Positions 44,083 through 62,970 of a stretch of 64,000 bases of DNA are shown one piece after another (within the stretch, counting starts at the first letter, position 1; each line of letters begins with the position of its first letter). The notes under the pieces were generated by a model. It ran no database searches. It was not told the DNA's origin and worked only from the letters and a program-made list of their open reading frames with translations. The position numbers were made by a program, and so were the translations under genes. This DNA is from Hyposmocoma kahamanoa (Eukaryota; Arthropoda; Insecta; Lepidoptera; Cosmopterigidae): NCBI RefSeq assembly GCF_003589595.1, contig NW_020653945.1, positions 2,226,067 through 2,290,066 of the forward strand, given 5' to 3'.

Positions 44083-44271
44083 TTATTTGAAGTTAGGTAA
44101 ATTATCATTATCGTCAACCCGTTCTAGTGCAAGGTACAGCTTCCAAAGAAGGTTTGTCTTCCAAGCCGGCCCATTGGGGACATCACACCTGAACTTGTGA
44201 ACCTTTTTCGACGAGCAGGTTTCATCAAGATATCTTCTTTCGCCTTTAATTAGAGGTATTGCTATTAACAC
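44083..44271. repeat. Repeat fragment with a spurious frame
   Basis: The - strand phrase GTCGAAAAAGGTTCACAAG ... GATGTCCCCAATGGGCCGG parallels 21257-21320 (GTCGAAGAAGGTTCACAAC ... GAAGTCCCCAACCCGCATTGG). The shared sequence shows the 62-codon frame here is repeat, not gene. Confidence 0.5.
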
Positions 44272-44770
44272 AAACGTATGTACGTACCTTACAAATTAAA
44301 GTCATAGGTATAGTCGACGTCCTAAGATGCCTGACCCCTTAATCCGACCTTTTGATTCCGAGTAGATCATTGAGATGAAAGATGTTCAACAAACGTAACC
44401 CTAACCTGTGAGCCCTAAGTTCAATTTGATACGACTTCCTTATTGTAACATTAGTGAATGACGTTTTAAGAAACTTTACGTGAATCTCATTTTTAATCAC
44501 ATTACAAAAATACAAATATCATTCAAAAAAATGGTTAAGAAGGCTCTCAGAACCACAAGGTCGGCTAAGGCGTCAGGTACCGACTGCACATGCTGCCACA
44601 GGGACTCGATTGAGACGCATCGGTTTTCCCACTAGACTACCATCGCTTAGGTAAATATTTACCTGCTTATTGCGATTTCTGGTATCGAGGTAAGTCATTT
44701 ACTCTAAAAGTGTCGAATCCGTACCTATTTTGTTAGCATCCTGTATACATTATGTAGCAACTCCATTAGA

Positions 44771-44980
44771 TTATTTCAAATCCGGTGTGCTGCTTCCCAA
44801 ATACGTTTTTAAATCTGTAACAGTAGATCTGATAAGCTTGGCAGGAATCGTGAGCTTGTTCAGACGTTGGTACGCCGCGTAGCGGTGGCACCCGCCGAAA
44901 CTGTAGTAGTAATTGCCACCCTCTGTGCCCTTGATCCAGAGGATGTCTATTGGTGGGACATAATCTGATTCTTCTTCTTT
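44771..44980 (-). CDS. Srx: Sulfiredoxin exon 2 with catalytic FGGCHR
   Basis: Sixty-nine codons plus TAA. It begins [18 protein letters not shown] and contains the invariant FGGCHR. The correct frame is not the one with the longest ATG-initiated frame here. Acceptor GATTTCAG. Confidence 0.95.
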   Translation of the reverse strand, partial: KEEESDYVPPIDILWIKGTEGGNYYYSFGGCHRYAAYQRLNKLTIPAKLIRSTVTDLKTYLGSSTPDLK

Positions 44981-47339
44981 CTGAAATCATTGCAATTAAA
45001 TACTATTTAGTCTCTGATGTCGCTCCTGTCATATCAATGAAATTGGGCTCTAGTGAAAAACACACGAGCGAAAGATCTTAACAAAAGAGAGAGCTACTTC
45101 TACGAGGCACCAATAAAATAAATAGATAAAATAAATAGAAGCGTATTTTAGTAATCGTAGCATAATTAACTTTGTGTTTTTAGATTTTCGTAATTGTTAC
45201 ACATTGGAAATGAAACTTCGGACCTAAGTCGCCGCCATACACACAGTCAGCGTGATCATGGAAACTGTAAAGGGTCCTTGGTTTGTTGTTTGTGTAACAT
45301 ACAAACTAGAGACAAGACAAAAAACAGGTCGCGCGTCTTGCGGAGAATTCTCGCGCAGTCTTTGGAATTGCCTCAGCTACAGCATCGTATCTAGTTTGTA
45401 CGTAATACAATTGACATAAAGTTCATAATGCTATGTTACAATTTCGTTAAAAAAATTCGCTGCCAATCCTTTTTATGCAAAGTGCGCTAGCGCGGAAAGC
45501 CGCTATCACCTTGGTGTTGCCAATTAGTGCTGAAAAACATATCAGACTATAACATAAGAGAATAAAAACCCCCTGCCATGGACTATTAACTCACTTGAGC
45601 CTTAGAATAATAACGCATAGAATGATAGTTTCACATCAAACGAACTGTCACAAATGAGGCAAAAATCAAATTCATGTAGGCTAGTTTTAGTAGTAGGTTA
45701 ANNNNNNNNNNNNNNNNNNNNNNNNNNNNNNNNNNNNNNNNNNNNNNNNNNNNNNNNNNNNNNNNNNNNNNNNNNNNNNNNNNNNNNNNNNNNNNNNNNN
45801 NNNNNNNNNNNNNNNNNNNNNNNNNNNNNNNNNNNNNNNNNNNNNNNNNNNNNNNNNNNNNNNNNNNNNNNNNNNNNNNNNNNNNNNNNNNNNNNNNNNN
45901 NNNNNNNNNNNNNNNNNNNNNNNNNNNNNNNNNNNNNNNNNNNNNNNNNNNNNNNNNNNNNNNNNNNNNNNNNNNNNNNNNNNNNNNNNNNNNNNNNNNN
46001 NNNNNNNNNNNNNNNNNNNNNNNNNNNNNNNNNNNNNNNNNNNNNNNNNNNNNNNNNNNNNNNNNNNNNNNNNNNNNNNNNNNNNNNNNNNNNNNNNNNN
46101 NATAATTTAATCACCCGGGCAATAAGTTACAAACTAATTTACTTGGACAGTATTTTATAAGAAATGTTTGTTGACGTTACGGGGTCGCGGGTATTGTGAA
46201 GAGTTATCGGGTATCTAAAAGTAACTTTGTGGCAACATTGATATGCCGCTTTGTAGCGTTGTCGTAGCGCTCCGTAGCTCAAAAAGCTGGTTTACCAATA
46301 TTAACAGGTGCTATGATAGTCACGGTATCAATTTATAGTGACTATCATGGCACCTGTTCCACCGGCAGAAAAACCTAGAGCTTGTTTTCATTCGTTCTAG
46401 TGGTGTCCACACGTCTGTGTCGCACGAAAAATTTATTAACCCGTTCATAGATAATAAAGGCGTTTATCTGAAAGATAAATACCAGAAAATGACAAGAATC
46501 ACAAAAAACGGAATGATTTACACTGAATATTTTATGTTGAATGAATATGTAAGCACTACAGCACAAAGAAAAATAGTGACAATTTTGTATCCGGTACTAT
46601 TTGGGTAAGTACTGTCCTTGAACGGGCTAAATACAAGAACGTCAATTATTTAAGAACATGTTTACATAATTTTGTGCGTTTTTACGCTAACTTGCTAACT
46701 TTTAAATATTCGTTAACCCATTCCATCACAAAAATAACGTAGCGGCGATCACGCACATAACGATAACGACCAAATGTTTTGAAAGCATATTACACAAATA
46801 TCCCTGCCATATTTAATTTTGAATAAGCATTAAAGTTTTAACTTCAACCAATTCCATTCTCGGATAATTTTGTCAAACATTACCAAACAAATCCTACGTC
46901 AATCCCACGATTGGTTAGCTGGCACCAAAGTGTTTATATTTGTCCAAGGACGCTCGGGCGATCCGACGAAACGGGGGAAGTCATTGACACAAAAATTAGC
47001 AGCCCCGCCATTCTCTACACAACCGGCTTGGAAAAATATTTTCATGCCTCATGGCACTAACGCCATACACTGTACAAATGTAAATCAACTATTACGATGC
47101 AAAGGACCCTAAACGTGTGTTTCGTTTTTAAAAACAATAAAGATAAATAACGAGAATAATAATGAACTTACCTGTATAGTTGCCATAAGTGACTGAACCT
47201 TGTTTTCATCAAGTTCCGGTTTAAAAGGCCTGATGATCACCGCCATGGGCACATTGTGGACCTCCTCGTTATACGCGCTGTGGATACTTGTCATTCTGCC
47301 CGCTACAACCGATACAAACAACAAATACCTAAAATACAT
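44771..47339 (-). CDS. Srx: Sulfiredoxin (two exons, complete)
   Basis: Sulfiredoxin reduces the over-oxidised (sulfinic) active-site cysteine of 2-Cys peroxiredoxins using ATP and a thiol donor. Joining 47339-47172 to 44980-44771 gives 125 residues, against 137 in human SRXN1. Exon 1 has MTSIHSAYN, then [20 protein letters not shown] (the start of the fold and the phosphate-binding Lys region). Exon 2 has [11 protein letters not shown], then [17 protein letters not shown] with the catalytic Cys and the ATP-binding His/Arg, IPAKLIRST and the end [10 protein letters not shown]. Splice sites are CAG|GTAAGT and TTTCAG|A, phase 0. Two in-frame starts exist: 47339, which adds a hydrophobic [15 protein letters not shown], and 47294, the usual cytosolic start. 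The 2.2 kb intron includes a 400-N gap. Confidence 0.95.
45702..46101. other. Assembly gap (400 N)
   Basis: Run of Ns within the sulfiredoxin intron, 50 bases after a repeat that also borders the gap at 28357. Confidence 0.99.
46303..46358. repeat. Hairpin with 21-bp arms
   Basis: AACAGGTGCTATGATAGTCAC, 14-base loop, GTGACTATCATGGCACCTGTT: paired along the full 21 bases with one G-U wobble. Miniature fold-back or small-RNA precursor. Confidence 0.7.
47172..47339 (-). CDS. Srx: Sulfiredoxin exon 1
   Basis: Fifty-six codons from the first Met, or 41 from the second Met at 47294. It ends [10 protein letters not shown] with donor GTAAGT. The first 15 residues are hydrophobic with a positive residue near each end and could be a leader; family alignment favours MTSIHS as the ordinary start. 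Confidence 0.9.
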
Positions 47340-47511
47340 TGTAAATACGTACGTCGTTTAAACACGCGAGTATCGTCCTGGGACATAGACAATTAAAATG
47401 CCTATATAAATAAGTTTTGGTTTGCATTATGGCTTATCAAACAGATGATTTTATTACACAATTAATCATGCAATGTAATGCAACGAGTTAGCGTGAGGAA
47501 ATACTATGACA

Positions 47512-47518
47512 TGACTCA
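47512..47518. promoter_or_regulatory. AP-1 (TRE) site upstream of sulfiredoxin
   Basis: A perfect TGACTCA, extended to the palindrome ATGACTCAT, lies 173 bases above the first Srx ATG. SRXN1 in vertebrates is induced through AP-1/Nrf2 elements, so the position is suggestive. A single 7-mer can occur by chance. Confidence 0.3.
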
Positions 47519-48559
47519 TTGATAACATAATAACCTGTTACGAACAAGATGAAGAGTGTGCAACTTAAAAATATCAATTCTAATAAAGTTGTCTAAAATC
47601 AAGGATAGCTATTATATACTTACGGTTCTTGATCGTGGATATGAATTTTTTAATTGGATTTAACATAAAGATGACCGTTTCCGTCGCTCTCTGATCGTAT
47701 ACTAACCATTCACACCACAACATCGTTTTTACGTAGCACCTGATACATTCATTGCGTCGAAGGTCGTGAACACGCTGATAATTTACAAACAAATATTTAT
47801 GTAAATTTTTCTTTCTTGTAGTGATAATATCGTATGTATGGTAGGGCCAGGTGATCTGAGAATGCTTTTAAAAATAAATTGGCTAAATAACTTGTTGCTT
47901 GGTAGGTCAAGACAATGACCTCGTTTGTAGATTTTCTTATATCAAGTATCTTATAAATACATAGTACCTAGCATGTAGTATATTATGATCTCTGCCTACG
48001 TTGATACGATATTGCAGGATCCATATTCGTCTTAAAGATATAAAATCAAATTAAGCTGGACAGAAAAGGCTTGATGTCCAAGTAATAAGCGGAAGCGAAA
48101 AGAACACCTCTTTCGGTTTCATGTCCAAAGATTTTTCTAATCGACTCAAGTTCAAGCCGTTATATGCATTGATAAGTTATTCGTAAATAACACTTGAGTG
48201 TATAATACAACCGACTACTCATTGAACCGATTACCCATCATTTACGAGTTATCAAAAAATAAGCAATGGCTAAAGATTTATGTCATAATCAATATGCTCC
48301 CTGGTCATAATCATAATCAATTAAGTGCACATTGAGTTATAATCAAGTGCTGTTTTGATCCTTTATTCCCAGTAGCTCCATGTACTCATGACATGTCATA
48401 TTTATTCCAATTAGCTCCATTTAATTTTAAACTATTTTCACAGCTAACTTTTCTTCCTCATCAGATCTTTCATTAACCCCATTTCCAACCAAGATGGACA
48501 AATATTTTAGAGTCTGTAAATGCAGAACATGCGAAAACAAAAGACTGTTTTTCAATTTG

Positions 48560-48720
48560 CATTGAATTGATATTCAATTATTTTTTGAGAAATTACTCCA
48601 CAAGTTTGTCATAATTATTAATACTGGCACTAATATCTGGCATGGTTTGCTTGAAGACTTCGGTTCGTATCCGGTCGGATCGAAAGAATTTTTTCTAAGT
48701 GTTGTATCTTTGTATTAATA
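48560..48720 (+). repeat. SINE, family S2 (rearranged copy)
   Basis: The inverted tail (ATTGAATTGATATTCAATTA, ACTCCACAAGTTTGT) is joined to a 3' head part (ATCTGGCATGGTTTGCTTG, GGTTCGTATCCGGTCGGATC, GAATTTTTTCTAAGTGTT), so two pieces meet in opposite orientation. Confidence 0.6.
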
Positions 48721-49550
48721 ATTAAAATACTGCTTTATTTTTACTTTTATTCATATAAAAATATAATCGAATACCGTACTGAATTTGAAACCTAGATTGA
48801 GTTAGACTGTGCTATTAATATAGAACTTTAGATTTGAGATTGAGAGCAACAACGCGAGATTTGAAAAATAAATAAAATCATATTTATTTGACATACATTA
48901 TAAAATACAAAAAAATAAAAAATATCAAATAATTCGTTCATAAATAATAAAAAAACAAAAGAAAATATAGGAGAATGTAATAATAATAGTACTAACACAA
49001 TCAGACAGTAAATAAATTAAATTAAATTTGACACCTAAAACATTTACTCATGAAAATAATAATTAAAATCGACACATAAAATTTACACTTTTAAACTTTT
49101 AAATTTACACATTTTAAATTTTAATTTTAAATTGCACAATACCAAATATACAGAAACAGCTATCGCGTAAAACCCATGTCCCGAGATTACCTCTCAAACA
49201 GCCACAGAACGACACCTCACTTTTTTTTAAATAAAAAATAAGTGCGCATTTGACATCCATCTCACGTAATGGAAAGTTTATATTTTACATTAACAAACAA
49301 AACTAAAAGTAAAGTTATCTCTTATCAATTTTGATACATGCGCGCGACTACAGCGCGTAACGTAAACGTGCATAAGCTCTAATGCTTATTTCTTTTATTT
49401 TTCTTCCATCCTGTAAGGGCTGTAAGGCCTATTCACTTATGCCTTAAAAAGGTTAGGCATCATTTATCAAAATTTCCGCCACAATCAGAACTTAAGCAAT
49501 GCCACAACAGTTATATCATAATCAATCAAATGCATTTCTGCTCCTCTGCC

Positions 49551-49757
49551 GCCTCCGTGGCCGAACGGTTACCATGCCGGACTACCACGCAGAGGTCCCA
49601 GGTTCGATTCCCGGGCCTAATATTTGTAAGGCCTACATTTATTTCTCTCGTGACTTTGGGTGTAATTTGTGGTTGTCTATGTGTGTGTCCATGGCACCCG
49701 CGACAGAGGGTTTCCAGTGCGGGATTATGTTGACTGTGTGCGTTATTATTATTATTT
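49551..49757 (+). repeat. SINE, family S1 (near full length)
   Basis: GCCTCCGTGGCCGAACGGTT, GGTTCGATTCCCGGGCC, GTGTAATTTGTGGTTGTCTA, end GTGTGCGTTATTATTATTAT. Part of the GAGAAATATTTGTATGG stretch is lost. Confidence 0.8.
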
Positions 49758-50256
49758 CGAGTTCTTACCAAGTGCAGTCTTAATTACTTCAAAATCTCAA
49801 TGATATCATCCAAGATGCCGATGATATCTATTGCTATAGAACTTGAGGTGCATCAAGATATTTGAGAGGCACCTCACCCTTCTTTTTTAATAAAAAAAAT
49901 AAATGCGCATTTCACATCCATCTCATCAAATGAAGTGACGATGAGATCGACGTTGGACCATGTACACCTAAATAATGACCATTCTCGCCATATAAAGGTT
50001 AGCAAAGTTGTAGAGTCTATTCCATAGCCGTTCGCCATAAAAATGCGGAAGCTTAACGCTTCTTGCGAATCTTTTTTGTTAGAAGCGACGCGTTTGTATC
50101 GATGCAGTCGCGCGTTTGCATCGATGCAATCGCCTATAAATCGCAAGTGTAGTCGCATGGTTTGCTCTCGTAGTGGCGCCATCTGTACTTGAGTGTATCT
50201 AAAATTAAATTTGTTGCGTTAGCTACATAAAATAAAGTTTATTAGATGTTTTTTTT

Positions 50257-50448
50257 ATAATAACGCACACACTCAAGCCCCACACTAGGGAAGCCCTATG
50301 TCGTGGGTGCCATGGACACACATAGACAACCACAATTTACACCCAAACTCACGAAAGAAATAAATGTAGGCCATACAAATATTTCTCCCGGCCCGAGAAT
50401 CGAACCTCTCGAAAATCGGGCATGTTAACCGTTCGGCCACAGAGGCAG
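50257..50448 (-). repeat. SINE, family S1 (- strand)
   Basis: The - strand reads CTGCCTCTGTGGCCGAACGG, GAGGTTCGATTCTCGGGCCG, GAAATATTTGTATGGCCTAC and ends TTGAGTGTGTGCGTTA. It lies in opposite orientation to the copy at 49551. Confidence 0.8.
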
Positions 50449-50894
50449 TTCTAATAAGATCATTGTATGGTACGGAAAACCCGGTGCGAGAGTTCACTCA
50501 CACTGAACTGGTTTTGTTACTTAATTAAGGTAGGAAATTGTCTTTGTTATTATACTATCAGCGAAGTTGAAGGTTTCCTAGTCCCAAAATCGTTTTGTTC
50601 GCAAGCGGAGATTATAGCTAGCCCGGTTCCTAAATTTCAACGCCATTGGTTGACAATAAGCTTTGTATACTTGAACTGTGTGCAATTTAATTTAAATATT
50701 ACGTTACTCAAAAACAATTGATCCTTACAATTAGCTCTTTCGATCAGGATCATAAAAATATAGCTTTTTTTTCCATATTTGGTCGGTTCGATTCCCAGGT
50801 GAGGCAAGCAACTTTAAAAACTTTGAACGTAGTGTTACTTACTTTTAAAAACAAAATGTCTTCACGAAGCAAAATATCCTATCTACAATATTTA

Positions 50895-50965
50895 AAGGCG
50901 AAATGGCGCACATTGGGAGATGCCTATGTCCAGCAGTGGACTGCAATAGGCTGATAATGAATAAA
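50895..50965 (+). repeat. Lepidopteran LINE 3' end
   Basis: TGGGAGATGCCTATGTCCAG then CAGTGGACTGCAATAGGCTG ATAATGA. This phrase is a familiar 3' terminus of non-LTR elements in moth and butterfly genomes and is the clearest hint to the order. Confidence 0.6.
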
Positions 50966-51345
50966 TAAAAATATCTAAAGTACTTTTCCTCCGCGTCGCA
51001 TAGCCGTGAGATGCGCTGTATATTTGCTGGACCCATCAAAAACTGACACGATATAAGGTAACAGACAACCAGATTTATTTCGAAGATATCTTAAAATTAT
51101 TTCATTAACAAGACAAGTTTGGTAATATTTCGGATAAGGTATATACCTACGGCAGGAAAGTGCACGCTTATCGATATATTGGCACCAAACTCGTTTAACT
51201 CGGATAGGGCGACAAATAAAAACCACGAGGTATAACTACACAAAAATGTATTTAGTTAATTTGATGGTCGCAATAACATTGAACTTTCGTCGTATACATG
51301 GTGTTCACGCCGCTGGCTCCTCCACTTTATGCTTTATTTTATATC

Positions 51346-51400
51346 TTTATACCTTTACGTTTGTATACCTTTACGTTTTTATACCTTTACGTTTTTATCA
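51346..51400. repeat. Short tandem repeat, 17-bp unit
   Basis: About three copies of TATACCTTTACGTTTTT in a row. Confidence 0.7.
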
Positions 51401-52050
51401 TATACCTCACAATAATTTATTCATCGTAAATATTACACAGAAACTTGATATATAGAGCGCCAACAGCGACGTGATACAAACTCAATGTTCCACAGCAAAT
51501 GTTAAACATATTATTCAATTAAAATTTTCGTTTTTATTTCTCGTATACTGTTTCAGATATTATGTTTTAGAACACATCAACTTAATTCTAGAAAATGTTT
51601 CATATTCAAACTATCGCTAAGTGGAACTAATTGTACGTTACGACACATCGGCACTGCGCTTCGATAAACATTAGAAACAAAGTAAAATAATCAAATAATT
51701 AACATTAACTTATCGACTAATTGAAAAAATAAAATTTCGTGCTACAACATTATAGCACCACAATAAAAATATAAATATTCTTTTGTTCTGATATTCACAA
51801 CTCCTGTTCAAACTGAAAACAATTTGAAAAGATGATCATGTAACGTGAATCGATCTGTTGGTAGCAGTATACTTAAATGTGTGCGGAACTAACACAACCG
51901 TTACGAATAAAATATTAAAATTGCACACGAGTCGCGCTGCGGCCAGGAGTTTGCGTCTCCTTAACAAACCGGTGTCGTATTATTATTCCATTTCTTTAAA
52001 CATGCCTGCTATTTTGCCTTGTACGTTACCGTCGTCGTTTTACGGAATAG

Positions 52051-52135
52051 TGGGTACGTTTTAAGGGTTATCTGGTTCGTTTTAAGGATTAGCAAGTTCG
52101 TTTTAAACATTAGTAGGTTCGTTTTAATGAACATT
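52051..52135. repeat. Tandem repeat, 21-bp unit
   Basis: About four diverged copies of GGTTCGTTTTAAGGATTAGCA; scattered further units at about 52225-52290. Confidence 0.65.
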
Positions 52136-53580
52136 AAATTCACTGGATTCGCGGAGTAGCAAAGTAATTTATTTCCATTTTTATTAACATAGATTTTCGC
52201 AAAGTAACGCCTGAATCTATAGTTAAATTCATTTTAAAGATTAGCAAGTTCGTTCAGACGTAAGGGTCAGTGGGTTCGTTTTTAATAATTGTCCTCTCAG
52301 TATGGTTACAAGCAAAACCCGTTAACATTGGAAGTGTCAGCACCGGTTTGCCGCAAAGATATTCCCGCCGCACCTATCTAGGACACTAGTCAGCACAATA
52401 TCTGAATACTTAGATTAAAATTACACTAGACTTACATACTATCGTATATATATTTATATCCACCGCAGAGAAAGATTATTAAGTGAAAGTTAAAAACACG
52501 AGATCTCGCCAAATGTGATCCTTTACATTTACTAATACTGCCAAAAATTACTTTAAAAAAATCCAAAGTCATTGGGTCAAAAAAATAATACTTACAAATT
52601 AGCCGCCGCGATTGACATATTTGATTCCATATACATATATTTTGAATTAAATAAAAATGTATAATTGATTAAAATAACATTAAATACTGGGGTAAAGTCG
52701 TATAGATTGTTAATAATACAAGAGAAAAATTATCTATCTCAATTACATGTCCTTCCAAAAATACGCTAGAAATATGTTAAACGTGTAGTAGTTTATAGTA
52801 TACAATGTCCTATGTCCTAAGGCAAAGTCGCGTCGAGTCGCGTCGAATCGCGCGAGACGCATCGTAGATCGTAGCTACTTAATAATAGTATGTAATGTAA
52901 AATGGCAAATCTGTGGAAGCTGCACAATTACGTGTCATACCCGTATCCTGAAACAATACACCATTTATGAGGTAATTTGAACATCTTTACTCTTACTATA
53001 TAACAGGCAGTTTGTTCACGTTCTGGGGTGGAATCTACGATATGCCATACTACAATGATATCTGTTCTGATTTTGATACATTTTCAAAGTTTAACCAATT
53101 TTAAAATTTGTCTTCAGCGTTTGTTTTTTTTAATGAATTTTGTAATCATTGTTTGGAAACTGAATTGATATTTTAAGCAGTTTTTATATTTAATTATTAT
53201 AGTTTAGTCAACATTTGTTGTTGCAAAGTGTGCTGATAATGTGATGTTGAACAAGTATGACTTGTGTATCTGTGATTGTTTAAATAAATAAATATTATTC
53301 CTATTGCATGGTTTCTGGTTTAGCTAACTTCATTCTTTATTTGCAATTTCGTCTCAACAAAGTCCATCATATTAGAACATTAAACAAAAAAAAATATGTA
53401 AAAAGGGTTGCATTTTTTTTATTCGGGACGTCCAATTATTCCTCTATGCCTATATACCACTATATAGTGTGTAGAGACAATAAAAATTTATTTCTCAAAC
53501 GTGCTCGGAAATGTTTGCATTACATTCTCCTTAATTCTTCCATCATTTATTATTTCCTTGCATTGTTTGAGAAAAGCATA

Positions 53581-54014
53581 TACAGGGTGTAAATTTGAGA
53601 CGGGGCAGCAAGGCCCTACCTTAATTGTTGTAGTTACAGGAAAACGGTTCTGGAAGACTATCCATGATTTTGAAGATATTTTGATTGGCATTCACAGATT
53701 TTGAAAAAATGGTACAGTCACCAAGATAAAACGCAATTTTTACAAAATATTTTTTTTATGCCCTTCGATCTGGTCTCTAGTAAGGATCAATAGTCTCTAT
53801 GGGACCACTGAGGTAAGAGTACTCTAAATGTCAGAAATCGCAAATAATAAATAAATTTTTACCATTTGCGATTTCTGCCTTCAAAATTCCTTATACAAAC
53901 TAATACAAAAATTCTTCTTCAAAATTCATGGATAGTCTTCTAGAACCTTTTTCCTGTAAGTACAACGATTAAGGTAGCTGGCCGTGCTGCCCCGTCTCAA
54001 ATTTACACCCTGTA
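53581..54014. mobile_element. TA-flanked MITE, copy 2 (in exd 3' flank)
   Basis: Inverted ends TACAGGGTGTAAATTTGAGA CGGGGCAGC and the mirror CAAATTTACACCCTGTA; inner GTTACAGGAAAACGGTTCT mirrored by AGAACCTTTTTCCTGTAAG. Related to 12826-13380. It starts 203 bases after the exd stop codon, so it may be in the 3' UTR. Confidence 0.75.
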
Positions 54015-54216
54015 TATACATCGGCGGGTACGGGGATTGTTTGGCTCGTATAATGTAAACTCATACTCGTCCGGCAATCCCTTACTTCCCGGCCTCTGCA
54101 ATAATGTATTTTAGTATCATACATTATTATAACAATAATTCTACGAATTTTTGACAATAGGTATGAAAACAGGGCAAAGAAATATAGATACCTCTGATAC
54201 GGGGCGTTCGCAAAAC

Positions 54217-62319
<8,103 letters not shown>

Positions 62320-62970
62320 TTCTCCGACCACTTCAATACATAAATTCACCTAAACTTACACTAAATACGTATACGACTTTGTACGTAGTGAAAACTGTAA
62401 TCTAGCAAAATAATAACTCAATATAAATACAACAAAGCTTGGCTGGAAGAAAAGCCAAAGCTTCTCCCTCTTCTCCAGCAAGCAATAAAATGGCCGCCTC
62501 CTTTGTGCTGTCAAATCGGAGATATCGAAAAAGAAAACAAATAATTAAAACTATTGCTATCACGCTTCGTCCTGTACATAACTTGAATTAGTCGAAAGAG
62601 AAAGAAAAATACGATGTTGCCATAAATTACATAATTGATCTTTTCGAGAATGATACGCTACGAGGGAATTTATATTTATTTATATTTTATAAGAGAATTT
62701 TCTATGTGATTTACATTTGAAACGATTGGTATGTTTTGGAATTGGGACAGATAAATAATGGATGTTGAACATCATAATGTGAATGAAATTATTAAGGGAA
62801 ATTAATAAAAATTGAACGCACTTTTACAAATGTCACGTCAGCAGGTTATTACTTGACATTTGATGTCACTTCAAATTTTAAGGATTTTCTTTGAATTTCG
62901 TCAGCAACCACGCGACAGAGAAGTTAATTACCGGCTAATAGATGTGAGTGCAATACGGTCGTTCAGTTAA
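62320..62970. promoter_or_regulatory. Divergent exd / GlyRS upstream region
   Basis: The exd start codon (- strand) and the first GlyRS start codon (+ strand) are 651 bases apart, so both promoters and 5' leaders must share this stretch unless non-coding first exons lie elsewhere. It has no recognisable repeat and is AT-rich towards GlyRS. No TATA box or specific site could be assigned. Confidence 0.5.
62942..62947 (+). promoter_or_regulatory. Minimal start-stop uORF ahead of GlyRS
   Basis: ATG followed at once by TGA, 29 bases above the first GlyRS ATG. If this lies in the 5' leader, it would stall or reset scanning ribosomes and could bias choice between the mitochondrial and cytosolic starts. 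The transcription start is not known. Confidence 0.35.

Larger units (their letters stand above)
23820..44770. other. 21-kb intergenic region between vav and sulfiredoxin
   Basis: No conserved protein exon could be recognised on either strand. It holds SINEs at 26690, 29380, 39252 and 41865; hAT-type MITEs at 27820 and 40545; fold-back elements at 29841, 33031, 33207, 37642, 38754 and 41209; LINE remnants near 30606-31069 and 32440-32600; a 30-bp tandem repeat at 31766; and a 400-N gap at 28357. The 34-37 kb part and 42.1-43.9 kb are AT-rich with nothing identified. Confidence 0.6.
44981..47171 (-). other. Srx: Sulfiredoxin intron
   Basis: 2.2 kb with a repeat arm (45180-45225), a repeat shared with 37040-37190 (45380-45480), the 47-bp gap-associated repeat (45606-45652), a 400-N gap and a near-perfect 21-bp hairpin at 46303-46358. 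No further exon seen. Confidence 0.65.
47340..54216. other. Intergenic region between sulfiredoxin and exd
   Basis: Contains a rearranged S2 SINE (48560-48720), S1 SINEs at 49551-49757 (+) and 50257-50448 (-), a LINE 3' end (50895-50965), short tandem repeats (51346-51400, 52051-52135) and a TA-flanked MITE (53581-54014) in the exd 3' flank. No conserved protein exon recognised. Confidence 0.6.

Noticed and set aside
46417..46608. 63-codon frame ending at a GTAAGT-like donor
   Set aside because: Looks like an exon at first, but there is no recognisable family, no partner exon on the + strand, and it lies inside the antisense sulfiredoxin intron.
5241..50448. tRNA genes suggested by A-box and B-box motifs
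   Set aside because: Each is followed by a shared SINE body and recurs in several copies; the arms do not give an intact cloverleaf with a plausible anticodon stem.
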